Shown here: positions 17,696 to 28,718 of the stretch, in pieces
Numbering within the stretch: position 1 is the stretch's first letter
How the letters are laid out: each line of letters opens with the position of its first letter
Assembly (NCBI RefSeq): GCF_000717055.1
Contig: NZ_JNXI01000003.1
Span: 62,001 to 126,000, forward strand
Origin: Streptomyces iakyrus
GTDB taxonomy: Bacteria > Actinomycetota > Actinomycetes > Streptomycetales > Streptomycetaceae
Length of the DNA: 64,000 nt
Reading direction: 5' to 3'
Position numbers and translations under genes: made by a program
The notes under the pieces: generated by a model
What the model saw: the letters and a program-made list of their open reading frames with translations, nothing else
What the model was told of the DNA's origin: nothing
Database searches by the model: none

Positions 17696-18394
17696 TGATG
17701 AGCGCGTCGAGTCCGGCCCGCACCGCCCGGTTCATGGACGGAGCAACGGACGGGTTCTTCGAGCGGCATTGCGAGGATGTGCGGAAGGCCCGCAGGGCGG
17801 GGCACGCCAAGTATTTCGAGAAAGTCCTGGAGGCGGAGAAGCGCGCCAAGACCATCGAGGAGTGGTGCCCTGGCGTCGTCCCGGGGTTGCTCCAGACCCC
17901 GGCATACGCGCGGGCTGTGGTCCAGGCAACTCACCCCCTGTCGCTCGACGAGGAGATTGAGACGAAGGTCAGTGCCCGAATGGCGCGGGCCTCTTCGAGG
18001 AAGACCACCACACCCCTACTGGGTGATCCTGCACGAGTCGCTGCTGCTGGACCCGATCCTGGCGCTGGAGGGAATGACAGAACAGCTCGACCGACTCGTG
18101 GAGTTGACGGAGCGCCGCCGCGTCGTTCCGCAGATCCTCTTGCGGAAGGGTGGCCCACACCCTTTCATGATTGGCACAGTCATGATCATGACCTTCCCTG
18201 ACGCTCCTCCGCTGGTCTACACGGAGTCGCTGCACAGCGGTGACACCATTGACGATTCTGCGCTCGTGGAGGAGTCCGCCAGGTCGTCATCTCGGCTCAG
18301 GGCCGCCGCACTGTCACCAGAGACGTCCCTGGCCATGATCAAGGCTGCGGCAGAGGAATACCGAAATGGCAAGCAACCGGATCGACTTGAGTGA
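17696..18394 (+). pseudogene. Scr1/DUF5753-type regulator lacking its HTH and frameshifted
   Basis: The DUF5753 ligand-like domain is recognisable ('EWCPGVVPGLLQTPAYARAVVQA', then 'PYWVILHESLLLDPILALEGMTEQLDRLVEL' and 'HPFMIGTVMIMTFPDAPPLVYTESL'). The reading frame changes near 17995 ('ARMARAS' versus 'PYWVILH'). The N-terminal XRE helix-turn-helix that normally precedes it is missing, replaced by IS66 sequence. The partner DUF397 gene downstream is intact and overlaps its end. Confidence 0.7.
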
Positions 18395-18581
18395 CGCGCT
18401 CTGGTTCAAGAGCAGCTACAGCAACGGGAGTGGTGGCCACTGCGTCGCGGTCGCGAGCGGCTTCCCCGGCCTCGTCCCCGTACGTGACTCCAAGGCCCCC
18501 GAAGGCCCCGCCCTCATCCTCACCGCCCCCGCCTGGGCCCCCTTCGTCGCGGCACTGAAGGCCGGGGAACTGACCACCTGA
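18366..18581 (+). CDS. DUF397 small protein
   Basis: 71 residues, typical size. 'LSDALWFKSSYSNGSGGHCVAVASG' and 'VPVRDSKAPEGPALILTAPAWAPFVAALKAGEL' are the family's hallmark segments. These proteins are partners of XRE-DUF5753 regulators in streptomycetes and have been linked to development and toxin-antitoxin-like pairs. Here the upstream partner is broken, so the gene may be an orphan. Confidence 0.85.
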   Translation: MASNRIDLSDALWFKSSYSNGSGGHCVAVASGFPGLVPVRDSKAPEGPALILTAPAWAPFVAALKAGELTT

Positions 18582-18598
18582 ACCGTCGGGCAGCCATG

Positions 18599-18981
18599 TC
18601 ACGCCGACACGGCAGCCCGCACGGCTTCGGCTTCGACAGCGGCCAGTTGGTCCATGCCGAGCCAGAACGCGGGATCGTCCCTGCCGGTGGTGCCGTGCAC
18701 AGTGGCGAGAGCGGCGCGGTGACGGGCGGACAGGTCGGGACGATGCTCGATCTCCACCTGTGCGTGCCAGTGGGTGCGCCGCGCGCCTGGCCCTCGTTCA
18801 ACGGGCAGGGTGCCACTGGCCGGCGATGCCCTGAGCGAGCATCCACCGGGCGGCGTCGTCGCGTCGAAGTGGCGCAGCTCCTGGGTGATGCGCTGCATCT
18901 GAGCGGTGCTGAGCGCGGCCCGGTCCGGGAAGACTGTTGCCGCTGTAGGGCACTGAAGACATCGACGTGGAAGTAGTGCAT
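18599..18981 (-). pseudogene. PhzF-like N-terminal remnant (tentative)
   Basis: ATG 18979-18981 opens 'MHYFHVDVFSAL', followed in another frame by 'YSGNSLPG', then 'MQRITQELRHFDATTP'. Phenazine-biosynthesis-like (PhzF) epimerases begin with this succession ('xYFHVDVFSxxPYSGNxLxVF...MQxITQExRxFE'). After this the reading ('HAQVEIEHRPDLSARHRAALATV') no longer matches, so the gene is frameshifted and truncated or fused to other DNA. Confidence 0.4.
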
Positions 18982-19015
18982 GTTCGTGGCCGGAGTCGGT
19001 GACGCTCGGGTGTGG

Positions 19016-19483
19016 TTAGCAGGAGGCGTAGGTCTCCGGGCCCCAACCCGGCCTGCCCTCCTGGTCCTTGGCGACCACGACCGCCGTCTTCGTCCGACCG
19101 TCGACACGGTGCGAGTACAGGACGCGGTCGGTCTCCTCGCGTTCCACGACGAACTGTGAGGGGATGCCTCCCGGCTCGAACATACGGAAGTAGAGCCTCA
19201 GCCCGTCTTCCGGTGTCTTGCCGCCGTCGCCCCTCCCCCAGCCGTCGGGCGCACCGCCCCGGGAGATCTCCCCGTTGCACTCCAGCGCCCGGCCCGCAGC
19301 GCCCGAGGCGAGCAGCATGGCCTCCGGGGTGTCCCCACTCACCTCCTCGGTCTCGATATGGAGCGGACCGCTGTACGGTGTCTCCGCCGGCCCGTAGTCG
19401 ATGATCACGTCCTCGTCGTCCTCGGCGCCGCATCCCACGACAGCCACCAGTGCGGCTACCACTGCGACGAGCCACCTGCGCAT
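19016..19483 (-). CDS. Hypothetical lipoprotein
   Basis: 155 residues. 'MRRWLVAVVAALVAVVGCGAEDDED' is a lipoprotein signal with lipobox Cys18. The mature part is acidic and has no domain I know. A segment 'TDRVLYSHRVDGRTKTAVVVAKDQEG' could be a beta sheet, and the protein ends 'WGPETYASC'. It is probably anchored to the outer face of the membrane. It stands alone with a divergent unknown region upstream. Confidence 0.7.
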   Translation of the reverse strand: MRRWLVAVVAALVAVVGCGAEDDEDVIIDYGPAETPYSGPLHIETEEVSGDTPEAMLLASGAAGRALECNGEISRGGAPDGWGRGDGGKTPEDGLRLYFRMFEPGGIPSQFVVEREETDRVLYSHRVDGRTKTAVVVAKDQEGRPGWGPETYASC

Positions 19484-19907
19484 GTCCGCCTCCCCTTCCC
19501 GACCGTTCTTTGCACCACTTCGACGCCGCGGCGGCCCGAAACGTTCGGCGCACCTTCAGCGAGCCGTCCGGAGCGCCCTACGGTACGTCCGCGCCGAGAC
19601 CTCGATCGCCGCGTGCAGATGCTGGCGCAGCGGGGCGCCGGTGGCGAGCCGACGCGGAACGGCCCGGTCGACCACTGGATCGACACGGGAATGACCGCAG
19701 CGGTGGTCCGCAGTCGGGAGCAGCGCTACGGCTGCCGGGTCGTCGGGGTGGCCACGTCACCGCCGACGACAACTACACATCACAACTAAGTAGCTCTACT
19801 GATGCCGGCATCGGGATGCGTGGTTAGCCTCGCCATACGCGGCGCCGGCGGCCCCGGTACAGGTCTGGTCAGCGCATCACGACGCACCCGAATCGGAGGA
19901 TTCAACC
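19484..19907. other. Intergenic stretch before the WD40 gene
   Basis: About 420 bases; the frames here lack good starts and domains. The last 110 bases, which are less GC-rich, probably hold the promoter of the following gene. No RNA gene seen. Confidence 0.4.
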
Positions 19908-21203
19908 GTGAGCGACCTGAGACCCACGCCGCCTCCGACCTTTCCGCAAGTGGGCAACCGCGGGTTCGGTGATCCGAGGGGACCCGTCTCCGCTCCCGGT
20001 GCAGGACGGCAGCGCAAACGCAGGGGTGGGCGAGTGATCGTGGTTGTTCTGCTGGTGGTCGGGCTGCTCGCCGGTATCACGCCCCTCGTGTACACGCAGG
20101 CGCGCCGCATCCTGGGCCTGTACGATCCCACCGCGTCGTCGGACGGCGTGACGCTGCGGACGTTGCCGTTGAGGGGCCCCGTGGCGTACTCGCCCGACGG
20201 GCGCACCCTGGCTTCCTGGAGTAGCAACGGCACTGTAGAACTGTGGGATGTCGACAAGGGCACGCGTCGACACGTCCTGCCCTTCGCCGTTCACTCCAAT
20301 GCGCGACACTCCTACCGGAAGGTGGTTTTCGCACCGGACGGCGACACGGTGGCGACGGAGCTGAACGACGGGAAGACAATCCAGATCTGGGATACGCAGA
20401 CCGGTGCCACGCGCATCGTGATCAAGGTCCCGGTCACCCATCCCGAGGGGCTGATGCCGCTGCGAGGCGTCAACAAGCTGGTGTATTCACCCGACAGTCG
20501 TACCATCGCGACCACCGGTGACCATCTGCACATCTGGGACGTGGCCACCGGCACGCTCCGCCACCAGATCGACGTCTCGGCCCGGGATGCGGCTTTCGCG
20601 CCGGACGGCAGGACCATCGCCGCCGTGGCCGAATGGCAAGGCGGCATCTGGGACGTCGCCACCGGTGCCCAGGTACACCCGCTCGACCCGTCCGGAGGAC
20701 ATTTCAGCTGGACGGTCGCGTTCGCGCCGGACGGACGAACCGTGGTCGCCGATGGTGACAGGGTTCGGGCCTGGGACACGGCGACAGGTGCTGTGCGGTG
20801 GTCGTCAGGGCCGTATGCGGGAAGCGCGCCGGTCTACGCCCCGGACGGGAGCCTGCTGGCGGAGCGCAGTGGCGACGACGTCTGGCTGGTCGATCCGGCG
20901 AGCGGCAAAAAGCTCCGTACGCTACGTGGCCTGCATGGTCTCCTGATATCGGTCGGCAATATCGAGCAGGTGGATCAGATTGCCTGGGCCCCGGACAGTC
21001 ACACCCTGGTGGTCAGGCACAGCCGCGCGAACGAGTCCTGGGCCAACACTCCGCAGGTCTGGGACGTCAGGACCGGTACCGCAGTCCAGCTCCTCAAGGG
21101 ACACAAAGGCCCGGTTCAGGATGTCGCGTACTCCCCGGACGGCCGCACCATCACCACCGTCAGCGGTGACGGGACCGCGCGGATCTGGCGCGCGACCCCA
21201 TGA
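19908..21203 (+). CDS. Membrane-anchored WD40-repeat protein
   Basis: 431 residues from GTG 19908, with GGAGG 8 bases upstream. A cytoplasmic Pro/Gly-rich N-terminus (about 35 residues, 'RKRRGGR') precedes one transmembrane helix (about 43-63). Seven or so WD-type blades follow, each with 'FAPDGRT' or 'YSPDGRT' then 'xxIWD' ('TVELWDV', 'TIQIWDT', 'HLHIWDV', 'QGGIWDV', 'RVRAWDT', 'TARIWRA'), i.e. a single external beta-propeller. Actinobacterial WD40 proteins of this kind often work with Ser/Thr kinases or envelope complexes, but none is adjacent. Function unknown. Confidence 0.8.
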   Translation: MSDLRPTPPPTFPQVGNRGFGDPRGPVSAPGAGRQRKRRGGRVIVVVLLVVGLLAGITPLVYTQARRILGLYDPTASSDGVTLRTLPLRGPVAYSPDGRTLASWSSNGTVELWDVDKGTRRHVLPFAVHSNARHSYRKVVFAPDGDTVATELNDGKTIQIWDTQTGATRIVIKVPVTHPEGLMPLRGVNKLVYSPDSRTIATTGDHLHIWDVATGTLRHQIDVSARDAAFAPDGRTIAAVAEWQGGIWDVATGAQVHPLDPSGGHFSWTVAFAPDGRTVVADGDRVRAWDTATGAVRWSSGPYAGSAPVYAPDGSLLAERSGDDVWLVDPASGKKLRTLRGLHGLLISVGNIEQVDQIAWAPDSHTLVVRHSRANESWANTPQVWDVRTGTAVQLLKGHKGPVQDVAYSPDGRTITTVSGDGTARIWRATP

Positions 21204-21211
21204 CTGAGGTG

Positions 21212-21796
21212 CCCTAACGGCTGGACGCGCTGGGCATGGCGGTTGCCCTGGCTGGGATCGCCGTTGCAGCGGTGGACGAGGGCACGTCGGGCCCGCTCGG
21301 GGCGTTCGCCTTGTGCATCGCAGCCGCTGCCTGCTGGGGCGCCTCCAATGTCCTGACCCGCAAGGCGGCCCCGCCAGACGCGCTGAATGTCATGGTCTGG
21401 GTCAGCACGATCCCGGTACTTCCGCTGCTGGCCTTGTCCCTTTTGCTTGAGGGCCCATCGTGCGACCTGGCGGCGCTGCGCACCCTCGACTGGCAGGGCG
21501 CGGGCGCAGTCCTCCACGTCGCCTGAATCACGACCGTCTTCGGCTTCGGCGCCCGGGGCTGGCTGCTGCGCCGGCACCCAGCATCCACAGTGGCCCCCTC
21601 CTCCCTCCTCGTCCCGGTCTTCGGGATGTCGTCAGCGACCGTCTTCCTGGGCGAACCGGTGAGCGGGCTGCGCTGGTGCGCGGCGGTTCTGCTGGTCGGC
21701 GGCGTGGCCCTGACCTCGTTCGCTCCCCGGCGCCCGGCACCCGTGACCCACCCCGGGGACGTCCCGGCAGTGAAGGCGGCAGTTGGCCGATCGTGA
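21212..21796 (+). pseudogene. EamA/DMT-family transporter remnant with internal stop
   Basis: Only the second half of a ten-helix transporter is present, starting at 'LDALGMAVALAGIAVAAVDEG'. An in-frame TGA at 21524-21526 interrupts it between 'GAGAVLHVA' and 'ITTVFGFGARGWLLRR', where relatives have Tyr or a similar residue. The final 'APSSLLVPVFGMSSATVFLGEP' motif is typical of EamA proteins. No start codon or ribosome site is seen. Confidence 0.75.
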
Positions 21797-21984
21797 GGGG
21801 CGGAGGGCAGAACCGAATCCCTCGAAGCGAGGATCGAAAGCGTAGGGACACTACCCGTCCGGCAGAACCCCATAGGCGAGCCATGAAGCTCTGCAGGCGC
21901 AGGCCTCTCCCCAGAAGCCAGCACTATGAGTAGCGGCCGATCGAGTCGAGTGCCCTTGACCACAGGCCAGGTAGGTCCGATCCT

Positions 21985-22216
21985 CACCGTCCCGGGATTG
22001 ACCGGCCTGGGAAGGCACGGTCAGGGAATCCAGGTACTCGCTCAGCGTCTACTCGGTGAATGCCGTGTGGTCCTTCTCTCTGTTGCCCATGACGAGCTGC
22101 ACCGGCAGCGACGGGGCGAGGGAGGCGATGTGACGGAATGTCCAGGTGCTGACGGCGGGCCAGCCCGAGGCCATGTGGCGGAACACCGCCGGGGTCGCGC
22201 TCCGCAGGTGGTCCAT
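21985..22216 (-). pseudogene. JmjC/cupin_8-type oxygenase N-terminal remnant (tentative)
   Basis: Reading 'WPAVSTWTFRHIASLAPSLPVQLVMGNREKDHTAFTE', TAG (22049-22051), then 'TLSEYLDSLTVPSQAG'. This is the layout of the N-terminal part of cupin-like (JmjC-type) Fe(II) oxygenases ('W.. ..PV.V..G....D......M.L.EYL'), with a stop where Met is usual. The catalytic part is missing. Confidence 0.35.
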
Positions 22217-22366
22217 GGGTGTGCCCGTGGCCGCCGGCAGTCACTGTCTGCCGGTGCTCCGCGCGGGTGGCGAGGGGCCGCCGGCCAAGAATTCCGGGGC
22301 AGGCGTGACGCCGCCTGAAGAATACCCGCGAACTCCCGCGAGACGGGAAAAAGTAGCCGGGATCAC

Positions 22367-22390
22367 ATTCACTTCGAACGTCGAATGAAT
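22367..22390. promoter_or_regulatory. Imperfect palindrome upstream of the GNAT-FAD pair
   Basis: ATTCA and TTCGA at 22369-22380 face TCGAA and TGAAT at 22380-22390 (arms offset by one base). It lies about 140 bp before the GNAT start in a locally AT-rich stretch, so it could be an operator. Confidence 0.3.
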
Positions 22391-22524
22391 ACGGGATTTC
22401 GGACATGAACCCGAGGTGAATCATTCGTGCACACATCCCTTCCATGACACCAAAGGGCTTCCCGAACGATCGGTCGGTCGGCATGGTCGATGTGCATTCC
22501 GGTTCGGCTCCCAGGAGAGAAACC

Positions 22525-23271
22525 ATGACCATGGCCAGTCCACGCCGATTGGTCCAGGACCACCCCTACAGAGGACCCGCTGGTCCCTCGGACTCCATCG
22601 AGGTCCGCTTTCTGCGGCCGGATGACGTCGAGGCGCTCATCACGCTGGAGCAAGCGAAGTGGGACCAGGACCAGGCGGCGGACCGCGCGGAGTTGACCGC
22701 CCGCATCCAGGCGTATCCACGGTTGAGCATCGGGGCGTTCGAGCCGGGTGGAGCGGCGCTGGCCTCGTTGTTCATGAAGCCGATCACGACCGCGGTGTTG
22801 AGCTCGGCAGCCACCTGGGCCGACTGCGCCCGGGTGGAGGCGCCCCGTCCGGAAGCCACCGGATCGCTCTTCGGAATCAGCCTGAGCAGTGTCGAAGCGG
22901 ACGCGGTGACCGCCATATTCGAGTTCTTCTGGCCACACGCACTCAAATACGGCTGGCGCGATATCTATCTCGGCTCCCCGATGCCCGGCCTCCGGGCCTG
23001 GAGACGCATCAATCCGGACGTTCCGACGGACGTATACATGCGTGAAAAACGTCACGGCCTCCCCCGTGACCCGCAGCTGCGTTATTACCACAAGAAGGGA
23101 TTCAAAGATATCGTGGCCTGCAAGCCCGGATATTTTCCGCACGCCGCGTCACTCGGTTACGGAGCCATACTCCGCGGGCACGTACCGCTGTCCGCCGGTG
23201 CTCCGCTGTGGCGCCTTGTGCCGCTGCCGTGGCTCAAGCAGATGCGGCGGCTCCTTTTCCGGCTGGTGTAG
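22525..23271 (+). CDS. GNAT-family N-acetyltransferase-like protein
   Basis: 248 residues from ATG 22525 with AGGAGAG upstream; an earlier in-frame ATG at 22444 lacks a ribosome site. 'IEVRFLRPDDVEALITLEQAKWDQDQAA' is a GNAT-like opening. 'GSLFGISLSSVEADAVTAIFEFFW', with 'ARVEA' before it, corresponds to the acetyl-CoA fold strands. 'RYYHKKGFKDIVACKPGYFPHAASLGYGAIL' is the C-terminal part in which an aromatic-Lys-Lys-Gly-Phe loop sits. It probably transfers an acyl group from CoA to an unknown amine. The FAD monooxygenase gene follows after 5 bp, suggesting one pathway. Confidence 0.65.
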   Translation: MTMASPRRLVQDHPYRGPAGPSDSIEVRFLRPDDVEALITLEQAKWDQDQAADRAELTARIQAYPRLSIGAFEPGGAALASLFMKPITTAVLSSAATWADCARVEAPRPEATGSLFGISLSSVEADAVTAIFEFFWPHALKYGWRDIYLGSPMPGLRAWRRINPDVPTDVYMREKRHGLPRDPQLRYYHKKGFKDIVACKPGYFPHAASLGYGAILRGHVPLSAGAPLWRLVPLPWLKQMRRLLFRLV

Positions 23272-23276
23272 CCGAC

Positions 23277-24680
23277 ATGAGCACCGAGCACACCGTCATC
23301 ATCGGGGCGGGCATGGCCGGACTGCTGACGGCAGCGGTGATCGGGGCGACCGGTCGCCCCGTCACCGTCCTCGAACAGGACCGGAGCCATGGAATGCCTG
23401 CGCCACGCGGCGGTGTTCCACAGGGCCGTCAGCCCCATGTACTGCTCCACCGTGGTCTGTCGGCGATCGAAGAGCTGCTTCCCGGGCTGCGCGGGCAGTT
23501 GGTCGCCGCGGGCGGAGTGCCGCTGGACACGGGCGAACTGGCGTGGCTGGGCGAGCGCGGGTGGGCACCGTTCGGCACACCCGCACTCGAAGTGGTCTCC
23601 GCCACCCGCCCGTTGGTCGAGCACCTGGTCCGGCGGCGGGTGGCAGAGTTGCCCGGGGTGGAGCTGCGTGGCGGCACGCGAGTGCGGGGCTTGAGCCGCT
23701 GCGCCACCACGACCGGCGGGGCCTGGCTCCTCGAGTGCTTCGACGCACCGCCCGTTCGGGCCGACCTCGTCGTCGATGCCTCCGGGCGCAGCTCCCGACT
23801 GCCCGACTGGCTGACACAGTTGGGCATCGAGGCGCCCGCGACCACCGTCGTCGACGCCGGATTCGGCTACGCGGGACGGATCTACGCCGCCCCACCCGAT
23901 CACCTCGGACGGGTCGCGGGCATCGTCATGCTTCCGGTTCCGGGCGCACCGGCCGGCGGTGTGGCGCTGCCGGTCGAAGGCGGACGCTGGATGGTGGCGG
24001 CGGTAGGCGCCGGAGACCACCGGCCGCCCCGCGACCCGGCCGGTTTCGACGCCTTCCTGAACCGGCTGCGGGACCCGGCGCTCGCCGACTTCACCCACAG
24101 CGCCCACCCGATCGGCGACATCACGGTCCACCGCCGCACCAACAATGTACGGCGCCGCTACGACCGTCTGACGCACTGGCCGGACGGGCTCCTGGTCGTG
24201 GGTGACGCCCTGTGCGCCTTCAACCCGGTCTACGGCCAGGGCATCACCGTCGCCGCCACCCAAACCCTGCTACTGCGGCAGGCGCTGGCCTCAGGCGTGC
24301 GGCCGGGATGGGAACGGCGGCTGATGCATCGGCTACACCGAGCGGCGGACCTCCCCTGGGCCATCGCGACCGGGGAGGACCTGCGCCACACCGTCGGCGG
24401 CCCGGCATCGGGCCTCGACGCGCTGTTCGGCCGATGGTCGGGCGAGGTGGACCGGCTCGCCGCGCACGGCAACCTGAGGGCACAGCGCGCCCTGGACCGC
24501 GTCTACCATCTCGTCGGCTCCCCTGCGGGCCTGCTCCACCCGGCGCTGCTGGCCGCAGCTGTCCGGGGACGCCTCCTCGGACTGCCCACCCCGGTCCCCC
24601 GACCGCCACTCACCACCAGCTCCGCACAGCGGGACCAGACGGACACCGAGCGGCATCCCGCGTACCCACCGCCGCCATGA
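23277..24680 (+). CDS. FAD-dependent monooxygenase/oxidoreductase
   Basis: 467 residues. 'HTVIIGAGMAGLLTAAVIG' is the Rossmann GxGxxG at residues 8-13, 'VTVLEQDRS' ends the first beta-alpha-beta unit, and 'ADLVVDASGRSSRLPDW' is the DG-like middle motif. 'GLLVVGDALCAFNPVYGQGITVA' is the GD motif with FAD ribityl contacts. This is the aromatic-hydroxylase-like fold, used on secondary metabolites or polyenes. A remnant of a sister gene is at 41718-42091. It is co-transcribed with the GNAT gene. Substrate unknown. Confidence 0.8.
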   Translation: MSTEHTVIIGAGMAGLLTAAVIGATGRPVTVLEQDRSHGMPAPRGGVPQGRQPHVLLHRGLSAIEELLPGLRGQLVAAGGVPLDTGELAWLGERGWAPFGTPALEVVSATRPLVEHLVRRRVAELPGVELRGGTRVRGLSRCATTTGGAWLLECFDAPPVRADLVVDASGRSSRLPDWLTQLGIEAPATTVVDAGFGYAGRIYAAPPDHLGRVAGIVMLPVPGAPAGGVALPVEGGRWMVAAVGAGDHRPPRDPAGFDAFLNRLRDPALADFTHSAHPIGDITVHRRTNNVRRRYDRLTHWPDGLLVVGDALCAFNPVYGQGITVAATQTLLLRQALASGVRPGWERRLMHRLHRAADLPWAIATGEDLRHTVGGPASGLDALFGRWSGEVDRLAAHGNLRAQRALDRVYHLVGSPAGLLHPALLAAAVRGRLLGLPTPVPRPPLTTSSAQRDQTDTERHPAYPPPP

Positions 24681-25025
24681 CCGCCTTGGCCTGCCCCGGC
24701 CCGTGTGCCATATCTCAACTGCCCGGGTCATTGTCGGTCCTTGCCAGGTCAGCGGCGCCGCCCTGGGAGCCCAGGTCGGCGAAGAAGTCGGCGTTGGCCG
24801 CCAGGTATGGCTTCTACTTCGTCAGGAGCTCGAGGTCGTAGTAAATGGCCTCGGCGGAGCACTGGCTGGCAGACGCCGCAGTCCCCGCATGTGCTCGCTC
24901 GCACCGCCCACTGCCCACCCGAGGGCGGACGCCCATGGACCGGACGATCGGTTTCAGCGGGTGGATGAGGTTGGGTCGACCGCTACGATCAGGCCTTGAG
25001 CGTGCGGGGCCAGGGAGGGCTGTGT
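24681..25025. other. Intergenic stretch with a possible gene remnant
   Basis: On the minus strand, 24700-24840 reads 'YYDLELLTK', a stop, then 'KPYLAANADFFADLGSQGGAADLART', which looks like the C-terminus of a former protein that I cannot name. The remainder holds the start region of the lipoprotein gene. Confidence 0.35.
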
Positions 25026-25565
25026 ATGGCCGGCTCGGTGGGTGTCGGACGGCGCAGGATACTCGTGTTCGGCGCCGTGACCGTGGGGGCGGCGTGTACG
25101 CCGCCCCTGCGAGGCACGAACGGCGAGAAGAACGAGGTGCGCACGGACGTGGAGCCGTTGGAGCGTAGATTCACTGCGTTCGGTCCCCTGTCCGATGCGC
25201 ACTGGCTCGGCACCGCCTTGGGCCAGGATGCAAGGGGGTCCGCTCCCGGGCCCACCGATGTCCGAGTGGTGGGTACGGCTCAGCTTAGGGCGGGGGTCGG
25301 TGCTGCCATTGTTGGGGCGCCGCAGTGGCACTTTCGGCCTGACCAGCCGGGTCCGCTGCCGGAGGAACTCGCCTCCTTCATGCCCAAGAGTGCCAGGTGG
25401 GTCCGGAGCGAGTCCTTCGACGAGGAAGTGACGGGCGGGGCCTACCCTGGTGCGTTCTATCTCCGTATCGACGCTGACCAGGTCTACTTCGACACGACCA
25501 ATCCGAACACTCCTGCCGGCCCAGGGACTTTGCGAGGTCGCGGGTTGAGGGAGATCGCCCGGTGA
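25026..25565 (+). pseudogene. Hypothetical lipoprotein truncated by an ISAs1-type element
   Basis: ATG 25026 (an upstream GTG at 24996 is possible) opens a signal 'RRRILVFGAVTVGAACTPP' with lipobox Cys. The exported part ('LSDAHWLGTALGQDARG', 'DQPGPLPEELASFMP', 'GAYPGAFYLRIDADQVYFDTTNPN') looks like a protein of natural sequence. The last 13-14 residues are encoded by the IS left end, which begins at 25522, so the original C-terminus is lost. Function unknown; nothing suggests an enzyme. Confidence 0.6.
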
Positions 25566-26543
25566 TGGGCTGTCATGTCACGTTGGTGTGGGTCCAGATG
25601 CCGATGCAGGCACGGCTTCGGTGATCATGTAGGTGTCGAGTCCGCATGACCACAACCGAAGACCGTGCCTGCTGTCTCACCTTCTCCCATCCCCCCGGGC
25701 CTGGGGCAACTGGCCCGTACCCTTTGCCCGCAACCGCTGCCGGACGCAGTGTGCCTGGCCCGGTTTCTTGCTGGCCTGCCCGATCCACGCGACCGTCGCG
25801 GCCGACGGTTTCCGCTGCTGGCGATGGTGGCGGCCGCCGCAGCCGGCGTGCTGGCCGGGGCGAGGTCCCTGACCGCGATCGCCGAGTGGATCAACGATGC
25901 GCCCCGCTGGGTGAGCATGGCCCTGGGCGTCGCCGTCGACCCGTTCACCAAGACGGTCACGGTGCCCCACCTCACCACAGTGATGCGGCTGCTCACCCGC
26001 CTCGACGGCGATGCCCTGGACACCGCGGTAACTGCGTTCCTGCAGGCCAGGTCCACTGACCGGGGCACGACGAAAGCACGGTGGCGGACAGGCGCCGTCG
26101 ACGGGAAACAGTTGCGCGGCTCCCGGGCGGCAGGCGGGAAGGCGGTGTGGCTGCTGGCCGCGATGGACCACGCCGGAACCGTTCTCGGGCAGCGACAGAT
26201 CGAGGCGAAGAGCAACGAGACACCCGCATTCGTCCCACTCCTGCAAGACCTCGGCCTGGAGATCACCGTGATCACTGCGGAGGCGGCGCACCCGCAGCAC
26301 GCGAACGGCCGGTGGCTGCGTGAGCAAGGCGCCCACTACATCGCTGTCGTCGAGGGCAACCACCCTGGCCTGCTCAAGCAGTTGAGAACACTGCCATGGG
26401 CCGACATCGCCCTGGATCACAAGGGCCGAACCAGAGGCCGGGGCCGGCTCGAGGTCCGACACCTGAAGACGGTCACCTTCCGGCACCTCAGCCCTCGGAA
26501 TCACGTGATCAACCGGACAGATCGACTACACGCAAAGTCCCTG
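25522..26543 (+). mobile_element. ISAs1-family insertion sequence, internally deleted copy
   Basis: The ends CAGGGACTTTGC (25522-25533) and GCAAAGTCCCTG (26532-26543) are perfect 12-bp inverted repeats, identical to those of the element at 34306-35692. At 1022 bp it is about 365 bp shorter than that copy, having lost the transposase 3' part. No target duplication is visible. Confidence 0.8.
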
Positions 26544-26714
26544 CCGCGGGTGGGCAGGCTGCGGTGCGGGCGGAGAGCGCAGCGCAGCCCCCGTCCCTGC
26601 GTCTTTCACGACAGGAAGACTGACAGCGGTGCGCAAGCGCTTGGGCCTTCTGGCTCACCACGGAGTCGTTCTTCCTGCGCCTTCATACGGGTCTCGACGC
26701 CCTCGACGAGGTGA
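25665..26714 (+). pseudogene. ISAs1-type transposase missing its C-terminus
   Basis: The frame runs from GTG 25665 for 349 codons, but only about 280 are transposase. 'FLAGLPDPRDRRGRRFPLLAMVAAA' is the DUF-like N-domain. 'GAVDGKQLRGSRAAGGKAVWLLAAMDH' holds the first catalytic Asp. 'VITAEAAHPQHANGRWLREQGAHYIAVVEGNHPGL' covers the second (here Glu-Ala where many have Asp-Ala). After 'LKTVTFRHLS' the frame leaves the element and the remaining DDE part ('[12 protein letters not shown]' in the sister copy) is absent. It is almost certainly inactive. Confidence 0.75.
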
Positions 26715-26898
26715 GACCCGTCGGACTGGAGGCGGTGCGAGAGCACGACGAACGCAGCGGTACGAATACACCCGCACCGTCGACTGCTACTTGCGGTACC
26801 TGGGCGACAGTGCCCGAGCGGCGGCCGAGATGTGCGTGCAGTACAGACCACTGCCGGGTTCAGCGGTGGTCTGCGCGGCGTTTCGATGGTCTCGGCGG
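26544..26898. other. Remnant DNA between the ISAs1 copy and hpd
   Basis: One frame gives 'FWLTTESFFLRLHTGLDALDEVRPVGLEAVREHDER', which looks like natural protein but has no start and is not recognisable. Nothing else was seen. Confidence 0.35.
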
Positions 26899-28650
<1,752 letters not shown>

Positions 28651-28718
28651 ACCGGCAGGCAGCAAGGCGCCGGGGTCAGGGGGGCCGGCAGCCGTACGGC
28701 GGCGGACGCCGCGCGTCG

